From: Acidobacteriota bacterium
GTDB taxonomy: Bacteria > Acidobacteriota > Terriglobia > Bryobacterales > Bryobacteraceae
Direction: 5' to 3'
Length of the DNA stretch: 64,000 nt
Assembly: GCA_025353165.1 (NCBI GenBank)
Contig: JANXRE010000019.1
Location: 1-64,000, forward strand
Part shown: positions 18,010 through 26,935 of the stretch, piece by piece
Numbering within the stretch: position 1 is the first letter of the stretch
Layout: each line of letters begins with the position of its first letter
Notes under the pieces: model-generated
Told to the model about the DNA's origin: nothing
The model's database searches: none
What the model saw: the letters and a program-made list of their open reading frames with translations, nothing else
Program-made: the position numbers and the translations under genes

Positions 18010-20196
18010 ATGGCCGCCTACATCGCACTCATCCGGACCAGCCTGCGGCTCACCATGCGGGACCGCACGGTGCTGTTCTTCAATTACCTGTTCCCGCTGG
18101 TATTCTTTTTCGTCTTCGCGCAGGTGATGCACGCCGAGCAGGGCGGCATCATCAACCAGGTGGTCAACATGGTGTTGACCATCAGCGTGCTGGGTAGCGG
18201 TTTTTTCGGGGCCGGCATGCGTGCCGTCTCCGATCGCGAACAGAACATCCTGCGCCGTTTCAAGGTTGCGCCGATCAGCCCGATGCCGATTCTGGTTTCG
18301 ACCATGATCACCGGGATCATCCATTATCTGCCGGTCCTGTTCATCGTCCTGGCGCTCTCGCACTTCATTTACGGCATGCCGGTTCCGCCGCAGTGGCCGT
18401 CGCTGGTGGTGTTTCTGACGGCCGGAGTGTTCGCGTTTCGCGCACTGGGGCTGATCGTCGCCGCGACCGTGAACTCGATGCAGGAGAGCGGGCTGGTTAC
18501 GCAGTTGCTGTACCTGCCGATGCTGTTCCTGAGCGGCGCGACGTTTCCCATTTCGATCATGCCGGTGTGGCTGCAGACGGTCGCCCAATTTTTGCCGGCC
18601 ACGCATTACTTCACCGGCATGCAATCCATTCTGGGCGCACGCGAATCGCTGCTCCAGAATCTTCAGCCGTTCTTCGCGCTGGCGCTGTGCGGCGCGGTGG
18701 GGCTGTTCATTGCGTCCAAGTTGTTCCGTTGGGAAAAGGGGGAGAAGGTCCGGCCGGCCGCGAAGGCCTGGGTGTTGGGCGTGATGGCTCCGTTCCTGAT
18801 TCTGGGCGTGTATCAGGCGTACACGAAGCAGAACGTCGCGAAGAACAAGGGGCTCGAACGCCAGATAATGCGCAGCCGGTCGCTGCTGATACGCAACGCG
18901 CGTATCTTCGTGGGCGACGGACAAGTGATCGAAAACGGATCGGTGCTGATCCGCAACGGCCATATCGAGCAGGTGTTCGCGGGCGCCGCGCCGGACGGCA
19001 AATCTCTCAAGGCCGATGAGATTGAAGCCGCGGGCAAGACGCTGCTGCCCGGACTGATCGATGTGCACATACATCTCGCTTCTTCGGGCGGATTCTCCGA
19101 GAAGCAAACGTACAACCAGCCGGCTGCCATGTCGCGGGCGCTGGCGGCCTACCTGTTCAGCGGGGTGACCGCGGTGAAGAGCGTGGGCGATCCGCTGGAC
19201 ACGGCGCTGAAGCATCGGGCCCTGGTTGCTTCGGGCGTTCGGTCCGGCGCGGAACTTTTTTTGACGGGGCCGATGTTCACCATCGAAGGTGGGCACGGCA
19301 CAGAGTATTTCAAGGGAATTCCCGAGCAGATCCGGAAGCAGATTTACGCGCAGGTGCTGCGTCTGCCGAAGACGCCCGAGGAGGCGCGCCGGGACGTCGA
19401 TGAGGTAAAGGCCAAAGGCGTGGACGGCATCAAGGCCATTCTCGAAGGGGGCTGGCCGGGGACGCTGTTCGAGCGGATGGACGTTTCCATCCTTCGCGCG
19501 GTCGCCGTCGAAGCGCGCGCGCAGAAGCTGCCTATCGTGGTTCACACCGGCGATTCGCGGGACATCGCCGATGCTTTGCGGGCGGGAGTGGATGGCATCG
19601 AGCACGGCTCGGCGCGCGATGTGATTCCCGCCGAAATCCTGGCGGAGTTGAAGCGGAGCGGCACCGCCTACGATCCGACGCTGGCGGTACTGGAAGCCAT
19701 CGGCGATCTTCGGAACGGGAAGACGGATTTGCTGAACCGGTCGCTGGTACAACAGATCGGCCCATCCGACTTGCTCGAAAGCACGAAGAAATTCGTGCAG
19801 TCGGATGCGGGTAAGGGGATGTTTAAGGGAGCCGGAAATTTGCTTGCCGTAGGGACGGACAACCTGCGCCGGGCCTGGCAAGCCGGCGCCATGCTGGTGA
19901 CCGGAACGGATTCCGGCAACCCGCTGCTGATCCACGGCTCAGCTCTACACCGCGAGCTCCAACTTTGGGTGAAGGCGGGTATTCCGCCTGCGATTGCATT
20001 GCAGGCCGCGACCTATAACGCCGCGCGGTTGCTGCGCGCGGATTCGCGCATTGGACTTATTCGCAAAGGGTACGAAGCGACGCTGCTGCTGGTGGACGGG
20101 AACCCGCTGGAGGACATCTCGGCGACCGAACGGATCTCGGTGGTTCTGTTTAAGGGCGAGCACATCAGCCGGTCGGAGTTGTTCAAGCAGGAGTGA
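18010..20196 (+). CDS. ABC-2 permease fused to an amidohydrolase domain
   Basis: 728 residues in one uninterrupted frame. Residues 1-240 form an ABC-2 permease with membrane segments near 20-40, 48-70, 98-120, 130-152, 162-186 and 221-238 (conserved LPMLFLSGATFPISIMP). A further hydrophobic segment at 252-270 leads into an imidazolonepropionase-like amidohydrolase (residues about 290-725). The metal ligands are all visible: HIH (353-355) in LLPGLIDVHIHL, a lysine in DGIKAIL, IVVHTGD, IEHGSA and TGTDSG. The hydrolase therefore looks active. It follows its ATPase by 4 bases. A transporter coupled to a hydrolase suggests processing of the cargo at the membrane, which is inference; the substrate is unknown. 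No stop, frameshift or internal Shine-Dalgarno separates the halves. Confidence 0.88.
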   Translation: MAAYIALIRTSLRLTMRDRTVLFFNYLFPLVFFFVFAQVMHAEQGGIINQVVNMVLTISVLGSGFFGAGMRAVSDREQNILRRFKVAPISPMPILVSTMITGIIHYLPVLFIVLALSHFIYGMPVPPQWPSLVVFLTAGVFAFRALGLIVAATVNSMQESGLVTQLLYLPMLFLSGATFPISIMPVWLQTVAQFLPATHYFTGMQSILGARESLLQNLQPFFALALCGAVGLFIASKLFRWEKGEKVRPAAKAWVLGVMAPFLILGVYQAYTKQNVAKNKGLERQIMRSRSLLIRNARIFVGDGQVIENGSVLIRNGHIEQVFAGAAPDGKSLKADEIEAAGKTLLPGLIDVHIHLASSGGFSEKQTYNQPAAMSRALAAYLFSGVTAVKSVGDPLDTALKHRALVASGVRSGAELFLTGPMFTIEGGHGTEYFKGIPEQIRKQIYAQVLRLPKTPEEARRDVDEVKAKGVDGIKAILEGGWPGTLFERMDVSILRAVAVEARAQKLPIVVHTGDSRDIADALRAGVDGIEHGSARDVIPAEILAELKRSGTAYDPTLAVLEAIGDLRNGKTDLLNRSLVQQIGPSDLLESTKKFVQSDAGKGMFKGAGNLLAVGTDNLRRAWQAGAMLVTGTDSGNPLLIHGSALHRELQLWVKAGIPPAIALQAATYNAARLLRADSRIGLIRKGYEATLLLVDGNPLEDISATERISVVLFKGEHISRSELFKQE

Positions 20197-20215
20197 CAGC
20201 GAGCGGGCATAATCA

Positions 20216-23041
20216 ATGATTATGCGTACTGCCTGGGTTCTCGTTCTGGCCGCTGCCGCTTTTGCCGCGCCCGTTCCTCCCGATTGGAGCAAGTGGGAAC
20301 CGGTGCGCGGATCCGCTTCGCTCGACAACGGAGTGCAGCGCGACGGCCGCGCGACGCTGCGCGTCGAATCCGACGGCGCTTCCGACGCGATTGTTCGATC
20401 GGCTCCGGTGTCGTTGACCATCGGCAAGACCTACGAACTGAGTGGCTGGGTTCGCGCCGAGGGGCTGTCGGTGCGCGATGCCGGCCGTTCGCCCGTTGCG
20501 GTCGGCGCCGCGCTGGCGATGGCGTCGATGCCGTTCGACGTGCACTCGGAATCGATCGCCGGCACTCGCGCGTGGACCCGGGTGGCGATGCGGTTCACGG
20601 CGGCGCGATCTCACGACGAGATCACGCTGCGCGTGGCGGAAGGCGGAATGTTCGGGGGGAAGGCGTGGTTCGACGGCGTCAGTTTGGACGAGGCTTCGGG
20701 CGCGGGTTCGTGGCCGGTGAAGGCGGCCGTCACGACTTTCGGCCCGGCGTACCGGTATCCGAAAGCGGGTTGGGTGTACCTGCACATCGAGGGCGCGCCG
20801 TACGAGCGCGGGTATCAGCACGGCTACCTGATGGCGAAGGAGATCGAAGGATACATCGATCGCTGCGCCGCGGTTCTCAATTCGAAATCGCGACAGGATG
20901 GATGGGTCGAAGGACGTACGGCAACGAATTCGCTTTTCCTGCGCGGATTCGACGAGGAGATTCTGACGGAGATGCGCGGGATCGCGGACGGCGCAGCCGC
21001 GGCCGGAGGCAAGTACAACGGTAAGAAGATCGATCTGATGGATATCGCCACCGCGAATGTGACCGTCGAACTCGGCGAGTTGCACGGCGCGGTGGAGGTG
21101 ATGGCGACGGGCCTGGAGATGTTGGGGTTCAAGCCGCCGGTATATTTCGACCGCGACCGCGACGTGCCGGCCAACGACCACTGCAGCGCGTTCGCCGCCA
21201 CGGGGAAAGCGACCCGCGACGGGCACATGGTGATCGCCCATACGACGTTTTGGCCGATCACGCTGGCCGAGCAGACCAACGTCATGCTGGATATTCAACC
21301 GAAGACGGGGCATCGGGTTTTGATGCAGTCGTACCCGGGCGGAATCGAGAGCGGCACGGATTGGTATCAGAACGACGCCGGAATGGTGTTGACGGAAACC
21401 ACGATCGGGCAAACTCCGTTCAATCGCGACGGAACTCCAGTGGCGTATCGCGCGCGCAAGGCGATTCAGTATGGCGGCAACGTCGATGAAGTGGTTCGCT
21501 ATCTCTCGACGAAGAACAATGGTCTTTACACGAACGAATGGCTCATTGGCGACGGGAAGAACGACGAGATCGCGATGTTCGAACTCGGCACGTACAAGAC
21601 GAAGCTGTGGCGCAGTTCGAAGAACGAATGGTTTGCGGGTGCCGAAGGGTTCTATTGGGGCAACAACAACGCGAAGGATGTGGATGTCCGGCTGGAGGCG
21701 ATGGCCGTCGACGGCGCTCCTCAGCGAACCGCGTTCTCTCCCGCGCCGCGCGACGTGAAGTGGCTCGAATTGTATGACAAGCACAAGGGGCGCATCGACG
21801 AGCAGTTCGCATTTCTCGCGTTCCGCACGGCGCCGCTGGTGAGTGCGGCCGCGATGGACGCGAAGGTGGCGACGGCGGAGATGGCTTCGCACATGATGGT
21901 ATGGGCCGAGATCGGAAAGCCGAATCAGCGCGAGTGGCTCCCGGGCGAATGGGGCAAGCGCATGTACGAGAAGAACGATGGTCTGTTCCCGGCCGGTTAT
22001 GCACTGTTCGACGCGCGGGCGTCGGAAGCGCTGCGGGCGATCGTCGCCGGGAATGAGCGCGAACGTACGGGCGGGAAGCGCGAGGCGGCCGGCAAGGCGG
22101 AAGCGCAACATCGCGGCATTGAGGCGGATCTTTTGTGGCGAGGGCAGATTCTGCCGGCGAGCGACGCGGACCTGTGGCTCAGCGAGGGTGGGGCGGCGTA
22201 CTATCGCGCGCTGAACTCGGATCGTGCGGATGAACTGGATGCGCTTCGCGCCGACTATACCTTCGCTGCCGCGGCCGCGGGCGAGACTCCGTTGCGGGAT
22301 ATCAAAGCCGACGTGCGGTCGCGCGAATGGGCGGCGATGGCCCGGAGCAAAGGCGCGCTGCTGCTGAATGCTCTGCGGGCGAGGATAGGCGACGAGAAAT
22401 TCTACCCGCTGATGAAGACGTTCTACGCGCAGCACGCGGGAAAGGCCGCTTCGTCGGCTGAGTTCCGCGCGGCGGCCGAGCGCGCCTTTGGGCAATCGCT
22501 CTCGGATCTTTTCTCCGAGTGGCTGGATCGTACAGGTTTGCCGGGTGGGGTTACGAATGCTCGCTATCCGGGGCTGCTCGGCGCGCGCCTGGCTTCGGCG
22601 ATGATCGTTTACGGAACGATGGGCGAGGCTGGGAGCAACCGTTACGCGGCGGAACAGATTCAACACCGATTCCTGGACTGGCTGGAGCACGAGATTCCGA
22701 TCCGCAAGGATTTCGACGTTACGGATGCGGAGTTGAAGGCGCACGATGTGGTGTTCGTAGGCCGGCCGGAGACGAATTCGGCTCTCGCGGTTTGGGCGGG
22801 GAAGCTCGGCTTAAGCTACGACGGCTCGGGATTCCGGGTGGACGGGAAGGATCACTTTTCAGAGTACGATTCGCTGGTGGTGGCGGGGGTGAATCCTCTG
22901 GACACGACGCGGCTGGTTGTGGTGGTGGCGGGGAATACGGCGTTGCAGACGGTGAAGACGGTCAACTCGTTTCCGCCGGAGGGAGGCGAGTTTACGGTGT
23001 ACCGGAACGGGCAAGTTACCGCGACGGGATTCCGGCACTGA
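20216..23041 (+). CDS. Secreted phospholipase-B-like/C45-type hydrolase with a partial M1-like C-terminal region
   Basis: 941 residues; ATG at 20216, with an alternative ATG at 20222. Signal peptide MRTAWVLVLAAAAFAA. Residues 25-165 look like a beta-sandwich carbohydrate-binding-type domain. From about 180 (GWVYLHIEGAPYERGYQHGYLMA) begins an N-terminal-nucleophile hydrolase of the phospholipase B-like/C45 kind; the candidate nucleophile is Cys323 in NDHCSAFAATGKATRDGHMVIAHT. This family processes itself to expose the Cys and then cleaves amide or ester bonds. Residues about 630-800 (DLWLSEGGAAYY...FYPLMKTFYAQH...FSEWLDRTGLPGG) match the later part of M1 aminopeptidases, but the HEXXH zinc motif is absent. 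Substrate unknown; location should be periplasmic or extracellular. Confidence 0.8.
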   Translation: MIMRTAWVLVLAAAAFAAPVPPDWSKWEPVRGSASLDNGVQRDGRATLRVESDGASDAIVRSAPVSLTIGKTYELSGWVRAEGLSVRDAGRSPVAVGAALAMASMPFDVHSESIAGTRAWTRVAMRFTAARSHDEITLRVAEGGMFGGKAWFDGVSLDEASGAGSWPVKAAVTTFGPAYRYPKAGWVYLHIEGAPYERGYQHGYLMAKEIEGYIDRCAAVLNSKSRQDGWVEGRTATNSLFLRGFDEEILTEMRGIADGAAAAGGKYNGKKIDLMDIATANVTVELGELHGAVEVMATGLEMLGFKPPVYFDRDRDVPANDHCSAFAATGKATRDGHMVIAHTTFWPITLAEQTNVMLDIQPKTGHRVLMQSYPGGIESGTDWYQNDAGMVLTETTIGQTPFNRDGTPVAYRARKAIQYGGNVDEVVRYLSTKNNGLYTNEWLIGDGKNDEIAMFELGTYKTKLWRSSKNEWFAGAEGFYWGNNNAKDVDVRLEAMAVDGAPQRTAFSPAPRDVKWLELYDKHKGRIDEQFAFLAFRTAPLVSAAAMDAKVATAEMASHMMVWAEIGKPNQREWLPGEWGKRMYEKNDGLFPAGYALFDARASEALRAIVAGNERERTGGKREAAGKAEAQHRGIEADLLWRGQILPASDADLWLSEGGAAYYRALNSDRADELDALRADYTFAAAAAGETPLRDIKADVRSREWAAMARSKGALLLNALRARIGDEKFYPLMKTFYAQHAGKAASSAEFRAAAERAFGQSLSDLFSEWLDRTGLPGGVTNARYPGLLGARLASAMIVYGTMGEAGSNRYAAEQIQHRFLDWLEHEIPIRKDFDVTDAELKAHDVVFVGRPETNSALAVWAGKLGLSYDGSGFRVDGKDHFSEYDSLVVAGVNPLDTTRLVVVVAGNTALQTVKTVNSFPPEGGEFTVYRNGQVTATGFRH

Positions 23042-23282
23042 GGAACATGCGCGTTAGGTGACCTTCGCCTTTGGATTTCAGCCAATCGAGAACCCGAGGG
23101 TCAAGGCGCACGCTCACCGCCACTTTCCGCCTGACGTCGCGCAGTCGCGCCATACTCGTCAACTGGTCCCTGGTCAGGCGGGGGATGTCGTCGAAACGGA
23201 TGTCCGAGTCGTTTCCAGCCGCCTGTCGCGCGGCGGCGCGGCGCAGTGCCGAACGCTCCTGTTCAGTCTGACTTTTCGGCCC
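23016..23282 (-). pseudogene. BrnA-like antitoxin fragment without start codon or toxin
   Basis: On the minus strand the frame reads TEQERSALRRAAARQ...DSDIRFDDIPRLT and ends VRLDPRVLDWLKSKGEGHLTRMF. This is the shape of BrnA antitoxins, with the acidic DxDIPxLT segment and a C-terminal ribbon-helix-helix. I see no ATG, GTG or TTG at the expected beginning (about 23270-23282). The BrnT toxin that should precede it is absent; the anti-sigma gene ends at 23312 instead. Its end overlaps the 3' end of the phospholipase-B-like gene by 26 bases. It is a relic, or depends on read-through from the anti-sigma gene. Confidence 0.5.
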
Positions 23283-23311
23283 TGCCTGGCGAGAGGGCAG
23301 GGGGCCGGAGG

Positions 23312-24025
23312 TTAAAAGCCCGCCACCGGCGCCACTATGATTGGCGTGGTGGTGGGTTGCGCAGAGCCAGCGTCCGGCTCTACGGTTACGGCCACCGCTC
23401 CCGTTGCCGCCAGATCCAGCGCGCCGCTTTGTATGTAAATCGCCGTGCCCTCCCGATCCGATTGGAAGAGGCCGGCCGGCTTCGGCGCGCCGCCTTTCGG
23501 GATCACCCACAGCTCGTAGGTCTTGCCCACGGGCAGCGGAGGAAGGTTGGAGGCGATCAGCAGTACGCCGGTTCGCGGATTCACGAACACGTTGCCGCGG
23601 GGCTCGCCTTTGCCGAAAATGACTTGCTTCGTTTCCGGTTCGTTCAAGAAGGCGAACGCCTGTTGCACGCGCGTTAGGTTTGCACGCTCCCGCGCGAGTT
23701 GAGATTCGAGCTCGCGATCCCGCACGCTGAACCATAGCAGCGCGATGAGCAGCGCCGCCGCTACCGAGCCCGAGGCAAACGTCCACCCCCACGCCGATCT
23801 CCCGGAGCCAACCAGGGACACGACACGCCGCCGCAATCCGCGCGGCGGGGCTGTATCCGGAACCACTGCAAGGATGGCCGCGTTCAGTGCGGCCGCACGG
23901 CGCAAGCGCGGCGTGCAGGCGGCGCAGCCGCGACCGAGGTGGGCTTCAATTTCCCCGCGTTCCTCCGCCTCGAGCACGCCGAGCGCGTAGAGCTCGAAGA
24001 CATCCGCCAGGTCGTCGCAGTTCAC
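23312..24025 (-). CDS. Membrane anti-sigma factor, RskA type
   Basis: 237 residues. The N-terminal cytoplasmic anti-sigma domain contains a zinc-type motif HLGRGCAAC. One membrane segment lies at about 83-98 (VAAALLIALLWFSV). The periplasmic C-terminal domain has the RskA pattern (RTGVLLIASNLPPLPVGKTYELWVIPKGGAPKPAGLF). It should hold the sigma factor encoded just upstream in an inactive complex until a membrane signal releases it. Start overlaps the sigma gene stop by 4 bases, giving coupled synthesis. The inducing signal is unknown. Confidence 0.9.
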   Translation of the reverse strand: MNCDDLADVFELYALGVLEAEERGEIEAHLGRGCAACTPRLRRAAALNAAILAVVPDTAPPRGLRRRVVSLVGSGRSAWGWTFASGSVAAALLIALLWFSVRDRELESQLARERANLTRVQQAFAFLNEPETKQVIFGKGEPRGNVFVNPRTGVLLIASNLPPLPVGKTYELWVIPKGGAPKPAGLFQSDREGTAIYIQSGALDLAATGAVAVTVEPDAGSAQPTTTPIIVAPVAGF

Positions 24026-24630
24026 GCCGGCACCGCCTCGCCGATTTCCTCGCGCAAGGATCGCAGGGCGGTCCGGACCCAGGTCTTCACGGTCCCCAGC
24101 GGCTGCTTCATCCGTTCCGCCATCTCGGGCTGCGACATGCCTTCGAAATAGGCCAATTCCAAAACCATGCGTTGATTCGGAGGCAGCTTATCGAAAGCGG
24201 TTTTCAAGAGGCGAACGCGATCCACCTGCAGGAACGCATCGTCGACGACCGCGCACACCCCGGGGCGCTCTAGCTTGTCGAGCTCCATGGAGTTGCGGGT
24301 CTGGCGCGCTTCCAAGGACCGGACGTAATCGATGGCGCGGTTGCGGGCGACCGCGAGCACCCAGGGCGCGAGCGCGCCCTTCTCCTCGTCGAAAGAGGCC
24401 GAGCGGTTCCACACGCGCAGGAACGTTTCCTGGACCAGGTCCTCGGCGATGCCCTCATTCCGCACGATGCGGACGATCAGGGAAAACGCGAGGCGGCCGT
24501 AGCGGTCGTACATTTCGCCCATGGCGCTTTGGTCGCGGCTCTTGAGGCGGCGCGCGAGGTCGCCATCGCCGGCGATTCGCAACGCAATCGCCAGCAGCGG
24601 GAAGAGAAGGCTCAGAATCACAGCGCCCAT
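24022..24630 (-). CDS. ECF RNA polymerase sigma factor (SigK-like)
   Basis: 202 residues. Region 2 is DQSAMGEMYDRYGRLAFSLIVRIV...EDLVQETFLRVWNRS...ALAPWVLAVARNRAIDYVRS. Region 4 is LPPNQRMVLELAYFEGMSQPEMAERMKQPLGTVKTWVRTALRSLRE, with the helix-turn-helix that reads the -35 element. The extra hydrophobic N-terminus (MGAVILSLLFPLLAIALRI) is unusual for the family, so the true start may be an internal codon near the GDGDLARRL segment. It precedes and overlaps its RskA-type anti-sigma gene. Confidence 0.92.
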   Translation of the reverse strand: MGAVILSLLFPLLAIALRIAGDGDLARRLKSRDQSAMGEMYDRYGRLAFSLIVRIVRNEGIAEDLVQETFLRVWNRSASFDEEKGALAPWVLAVARNRAIDYVRSLEARQTRNSMELDKLERPGVCAVVDDAFLQVDRVRLLKTAFDKLPPNQRMVLELAYFEGMSQPEMAERMKQPLGTVKTWVRTALRSLREEIGEAVPA

Positions 24631-24693
24631 GGCCTCTCATAATACGATAGTCGCAGGCTGGCCGGATTGCCCGGATGCGGTTATTCTTCGCTC

Positions 24694-25480
24694 ATGCCAC
24701 ACGTACAGAGTCACACGCCCGGATCGTTCTGCTGGAATCGAGCTGGCCACCACGGATCAGAACGGCGCCAGACGTTTTTACGGCTCTTTGTTTGGATGGG
24801 GAATCTTGGATTCTCCGATGGGGCCGGACTCAGTCTACACGAGGTTTCAACTGGATGGCCGGGACGCGGCGGCCGCGTGGGGAATGAAGGCAAATGAGGC
24901 CCTCAGGATCCCGCCGCATTGGAGTCTGTACGTCGCGGTGGACGACGCCAATGCGGCCGCGCGGCGCGCCGCCGAACTCGGCGGCAAGGTGGTGGAGGCT
25001 CCGTTCGGCGTGTCCACCTTGGGGCGGATGGCAGTGCTAGCGGACCCGACCGGTGCGGTGTTTTCCATCTGGCATGGGAAAACTCTCGCCGGCACGGGCA
25101 TTGCCGGAGAGCGCGGCACGATGGTCTGGGCCGGCCTCAGCTCTCCCGATCCGGCCAAAGCCTCCGAGTTCTATTCGGGCTTGTCCCGCTGGAGGATCGC
25201 TCCCGGCGAGAACGACGCCTCGGGGTATCTGCAGATCTGGAACGGAGACCAAAGCATTGGCGGTATTCCCCCCGCCGGGTATCGCGATCCGAACGCGCCG
25301 CCGCACTGGATGCCGTACTTCGGGGTGGAGGATGTGGATGCATCGAAGGCGGTCTGCGCGGCATCTGCAGGGAAGACGCTGATGGCCCCGACCTCCATCG
25401 AAAACGTTGGGCGCAGGCCGGCGCTCGCCGACCCGCAAGGCTCGGTATTCGCTTTGTTTCGGAAGAGCCGCCGGAGTTAG
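24694..25480 (+). pseudogene. VOC-family (glyoxalase-fold) protein interrupted by one extra base
   Basis: The ATG at 24694 opens MPHVQSHTPGSFCW, the standard start of this two-domain VOC family. One extra A at 24736-24737 shifts the frame. Without it the sequence continues IELATTDQNGARRFYGSLFGWGI, then two VOC modules to 25480 (PPHWSLYVAVDDANAA, MAVLADPTGAVFSIW, GYLQIWNGD, PPHWMPYFGVEDVDAS, PALADPQGSVFALF). Apart from this point the gene is complete, about 261 residues. Members bind small molecules or metals with a paired beta-alpha-beta fold; the reaction is unknown. A sequencing error is as likely as a true mutation. Confidence 0.75.
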
Positions 25481-25490
25481 CCGCTGTCGG

Positions 25491-25700
25491 TTACGCTTCG
25501 CCCCGACGGACCCGGACGAGCCACGGTTCGATGGCTCCGGGATTCTCTAAGATCTCGTTCTCGAGTTCCTTCATCTGGCTCTCGAGGACCGCGCGTTCGA
25601 TGGAGGCGCCGAGCGTTTCGTCGCCTGTCTCGGCCCGCTTCCGCTCAATGACTTCCAGAACCGCCTCACAGAGATCCAACCGATCTGTCGTGGTGCCCAT
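25491..25700 (-). CDS. Small acidic helical protein, unknown
   Basis: 69 residues from the ATG at 25700; the frame is open further upstream, but that part crosses the end of the M48 gene. The sequence is rich in Glu and likely all-helical (CEAVLEVIERKRAETGDET, ASIERAVLESQMKELENEI). No known domain. It ends convergent with the VOC gene and starts 48 bases after the M48 protease stop on the same strand, so it may be co-transcribed with that gene. Confidence 0.5.
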   Translation of the reverse strand: MGTTTDRLDLCEAVLEVIERKRAETGDETLGASIERAVLESQMKELENEILENPGAIEPWLVRVRRGEA

Positions 25701-25747
25701 GACCTCACCCCCCTGCGCTATTGGACGAAGAAAACTGGCGGGAGTTC

Positions 25748-26920
25748 CTAGAATTTTATTAACCTGCCCGCTGGAATGTAGTGAAGCGCGAAACGCATTC
25801 GTTTCGCGGAAGGCGGATGGTCGTAGAGCCATGAGACCACAAGAGGGTTCGGGCGAGGATGTTCTAAGTTAGTGTCGGCCATGATCAGATCCACCTGGGC
25901 GGAGTTTTGGCCCTCATCCGGCGCGAGGCCATTCATCGCTTCGAGCTCGAATATGTCGGCCTGGTGCTCCTGCCACCGTGAGTAGCCGTTGACTGCCGGC
26001 TCCGAAAGGAAGCCCACCAGGGCGAGGAATAGAAGGGCCTTGGGCAGCGAAGCGGGATTGCCCGCGTCCCGGCCGAGAACTCGATACAGCGCGTAGATGA
26101 GAAAGAGAAGGGCGATGCTCGCCAAGGCAAGGCCCTTCGGCACGTGCTGCAAAACGTAGTGTCCGGCTTCGTGAGCGAACACGGTTTGAATCTGCTGGGG
26201 CGTGAGCGTGGCCATCGTCGTGTCCCAGAGTACGATTCGCTTCGACGAGCCGAAGCCTGTCAGGTACGCGTTTACGGCGCGGCTCTTTTCGCTTGCCTCC
26301 ATCTCGAACATGCGCTCGGGCGGGATATGGAGACCGGCGCGCGCGGATACCTGCTCGAGTTTCGGAATCAGGTCCGCGTGGCGTTCGCTCAGCGGGCGGA
26401 AGTGGTTGAACATCGGGTCGACGGCGATTGGCACGAGGAACGTAACTGCGGCCATCACGGCGACCGTTCCGGCCCATACCCAGATCCACCAGTTGCGAAC
26501 CCGGCGGGCGAGCGCAAAACCCGCGGCCAGCAGCGGAATCGCGACTGCCGCCCCGAGCGCATTGCCTTTTATCCAATCCCACAGCCACGAACCCCATCCT
26601 TGAATCGAGAGGCCGTAGCGCAGTGCGAGGGAATGCCGGTAAAGGTCCAGGGGCAGGGCGGCGACGGCGATGATTGCGAGGATGGCGGCAATAACGACGA
26701 CGCCTCGCGCCCGGATCCTGCTCGCGACGCGAAGACGCAGGATCAAAACGATCAGCGCGATGTTCCAACCGGCCTCGACGAAGTGGAGAGTCTGCGTGCG
26801 CGTTCGCAACTCCACGGCCATGCGCATGCGTTCCGGCGAGTATCGCAATTCGTCCTGCGTGGACTGGCTCCACGCGGCGACACTCGCTGCCAGGAGTAGA
26901 AACGTTCGTACAATAGACAT
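25748..26920 (-). CDS. M48-family membrane metalloprotease (Ste24-like)
   Basis: 390 residues. A cleavable or anchoring hydrophobic N-terminus (MSIVRTFLLLAASVAAWS) is followed by several membrane segments. The zinc site is HEAGH in TVFAHEAGHYVLQH, with the downstream third ligand in the SRWQEHQADIFELEAMNGL segment (ExxxAD pattern). This is the Ste24/CAAX protease 1 arrangement, which cleaves membrane or membrane-near proteins. It is divergent from the rhomboid protease gene, with only 15 bases between the starts. Two intramembrane or membrane proteases side by side suggest a membrane quality-control or signal-cleavage locus, which is inference. Confidence 0.88.
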   Translation of the reverse strand: MSIVRTFLLLAASVAAWSQSTQDELRYSPERMRMAVELRTRTQTLHFVEAGWNIALIVLILRLRVASRIRARGVVVIAAILAIIAVAALPLDLYRHSLALRYGLSIQGWGSWLWDWIKGNALGAAVAIPLLAAGFALARRVRNWWIWVWAGTVAVMAAVTFLVPIAVDPMFNHFRPLSERHADLIPKLEQVSARAGLHIPPERMFEMEASEKSRAVNAYLTGFGSSKRIVLWDTTMATLTPQQIQTVFAHEAGHYVLQHVPKGLALASIALLFLIYALYRVLGRDAGNPASLPKALLFLALVGFLSEPAVNGYSRWQEHQADIFELEAMNGLAPDEGQNSAQVDLIMADTNLEHPRPNPLVVSWLYDHPPSAKRMRFALHYIPAGRLIKF

Positions 26921-26935
26921 TTGGATAAGCGAAGA

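Noticed and set aside
17971-22744. Very long open frames on the minus strand opposite the permease fusion and the phospholipase-B-like gene
   Set aside because: They are shadows caused by high GC. Their composition is Arg/His/Pro-rich without domain signatures, while the plus strand shows clear families.
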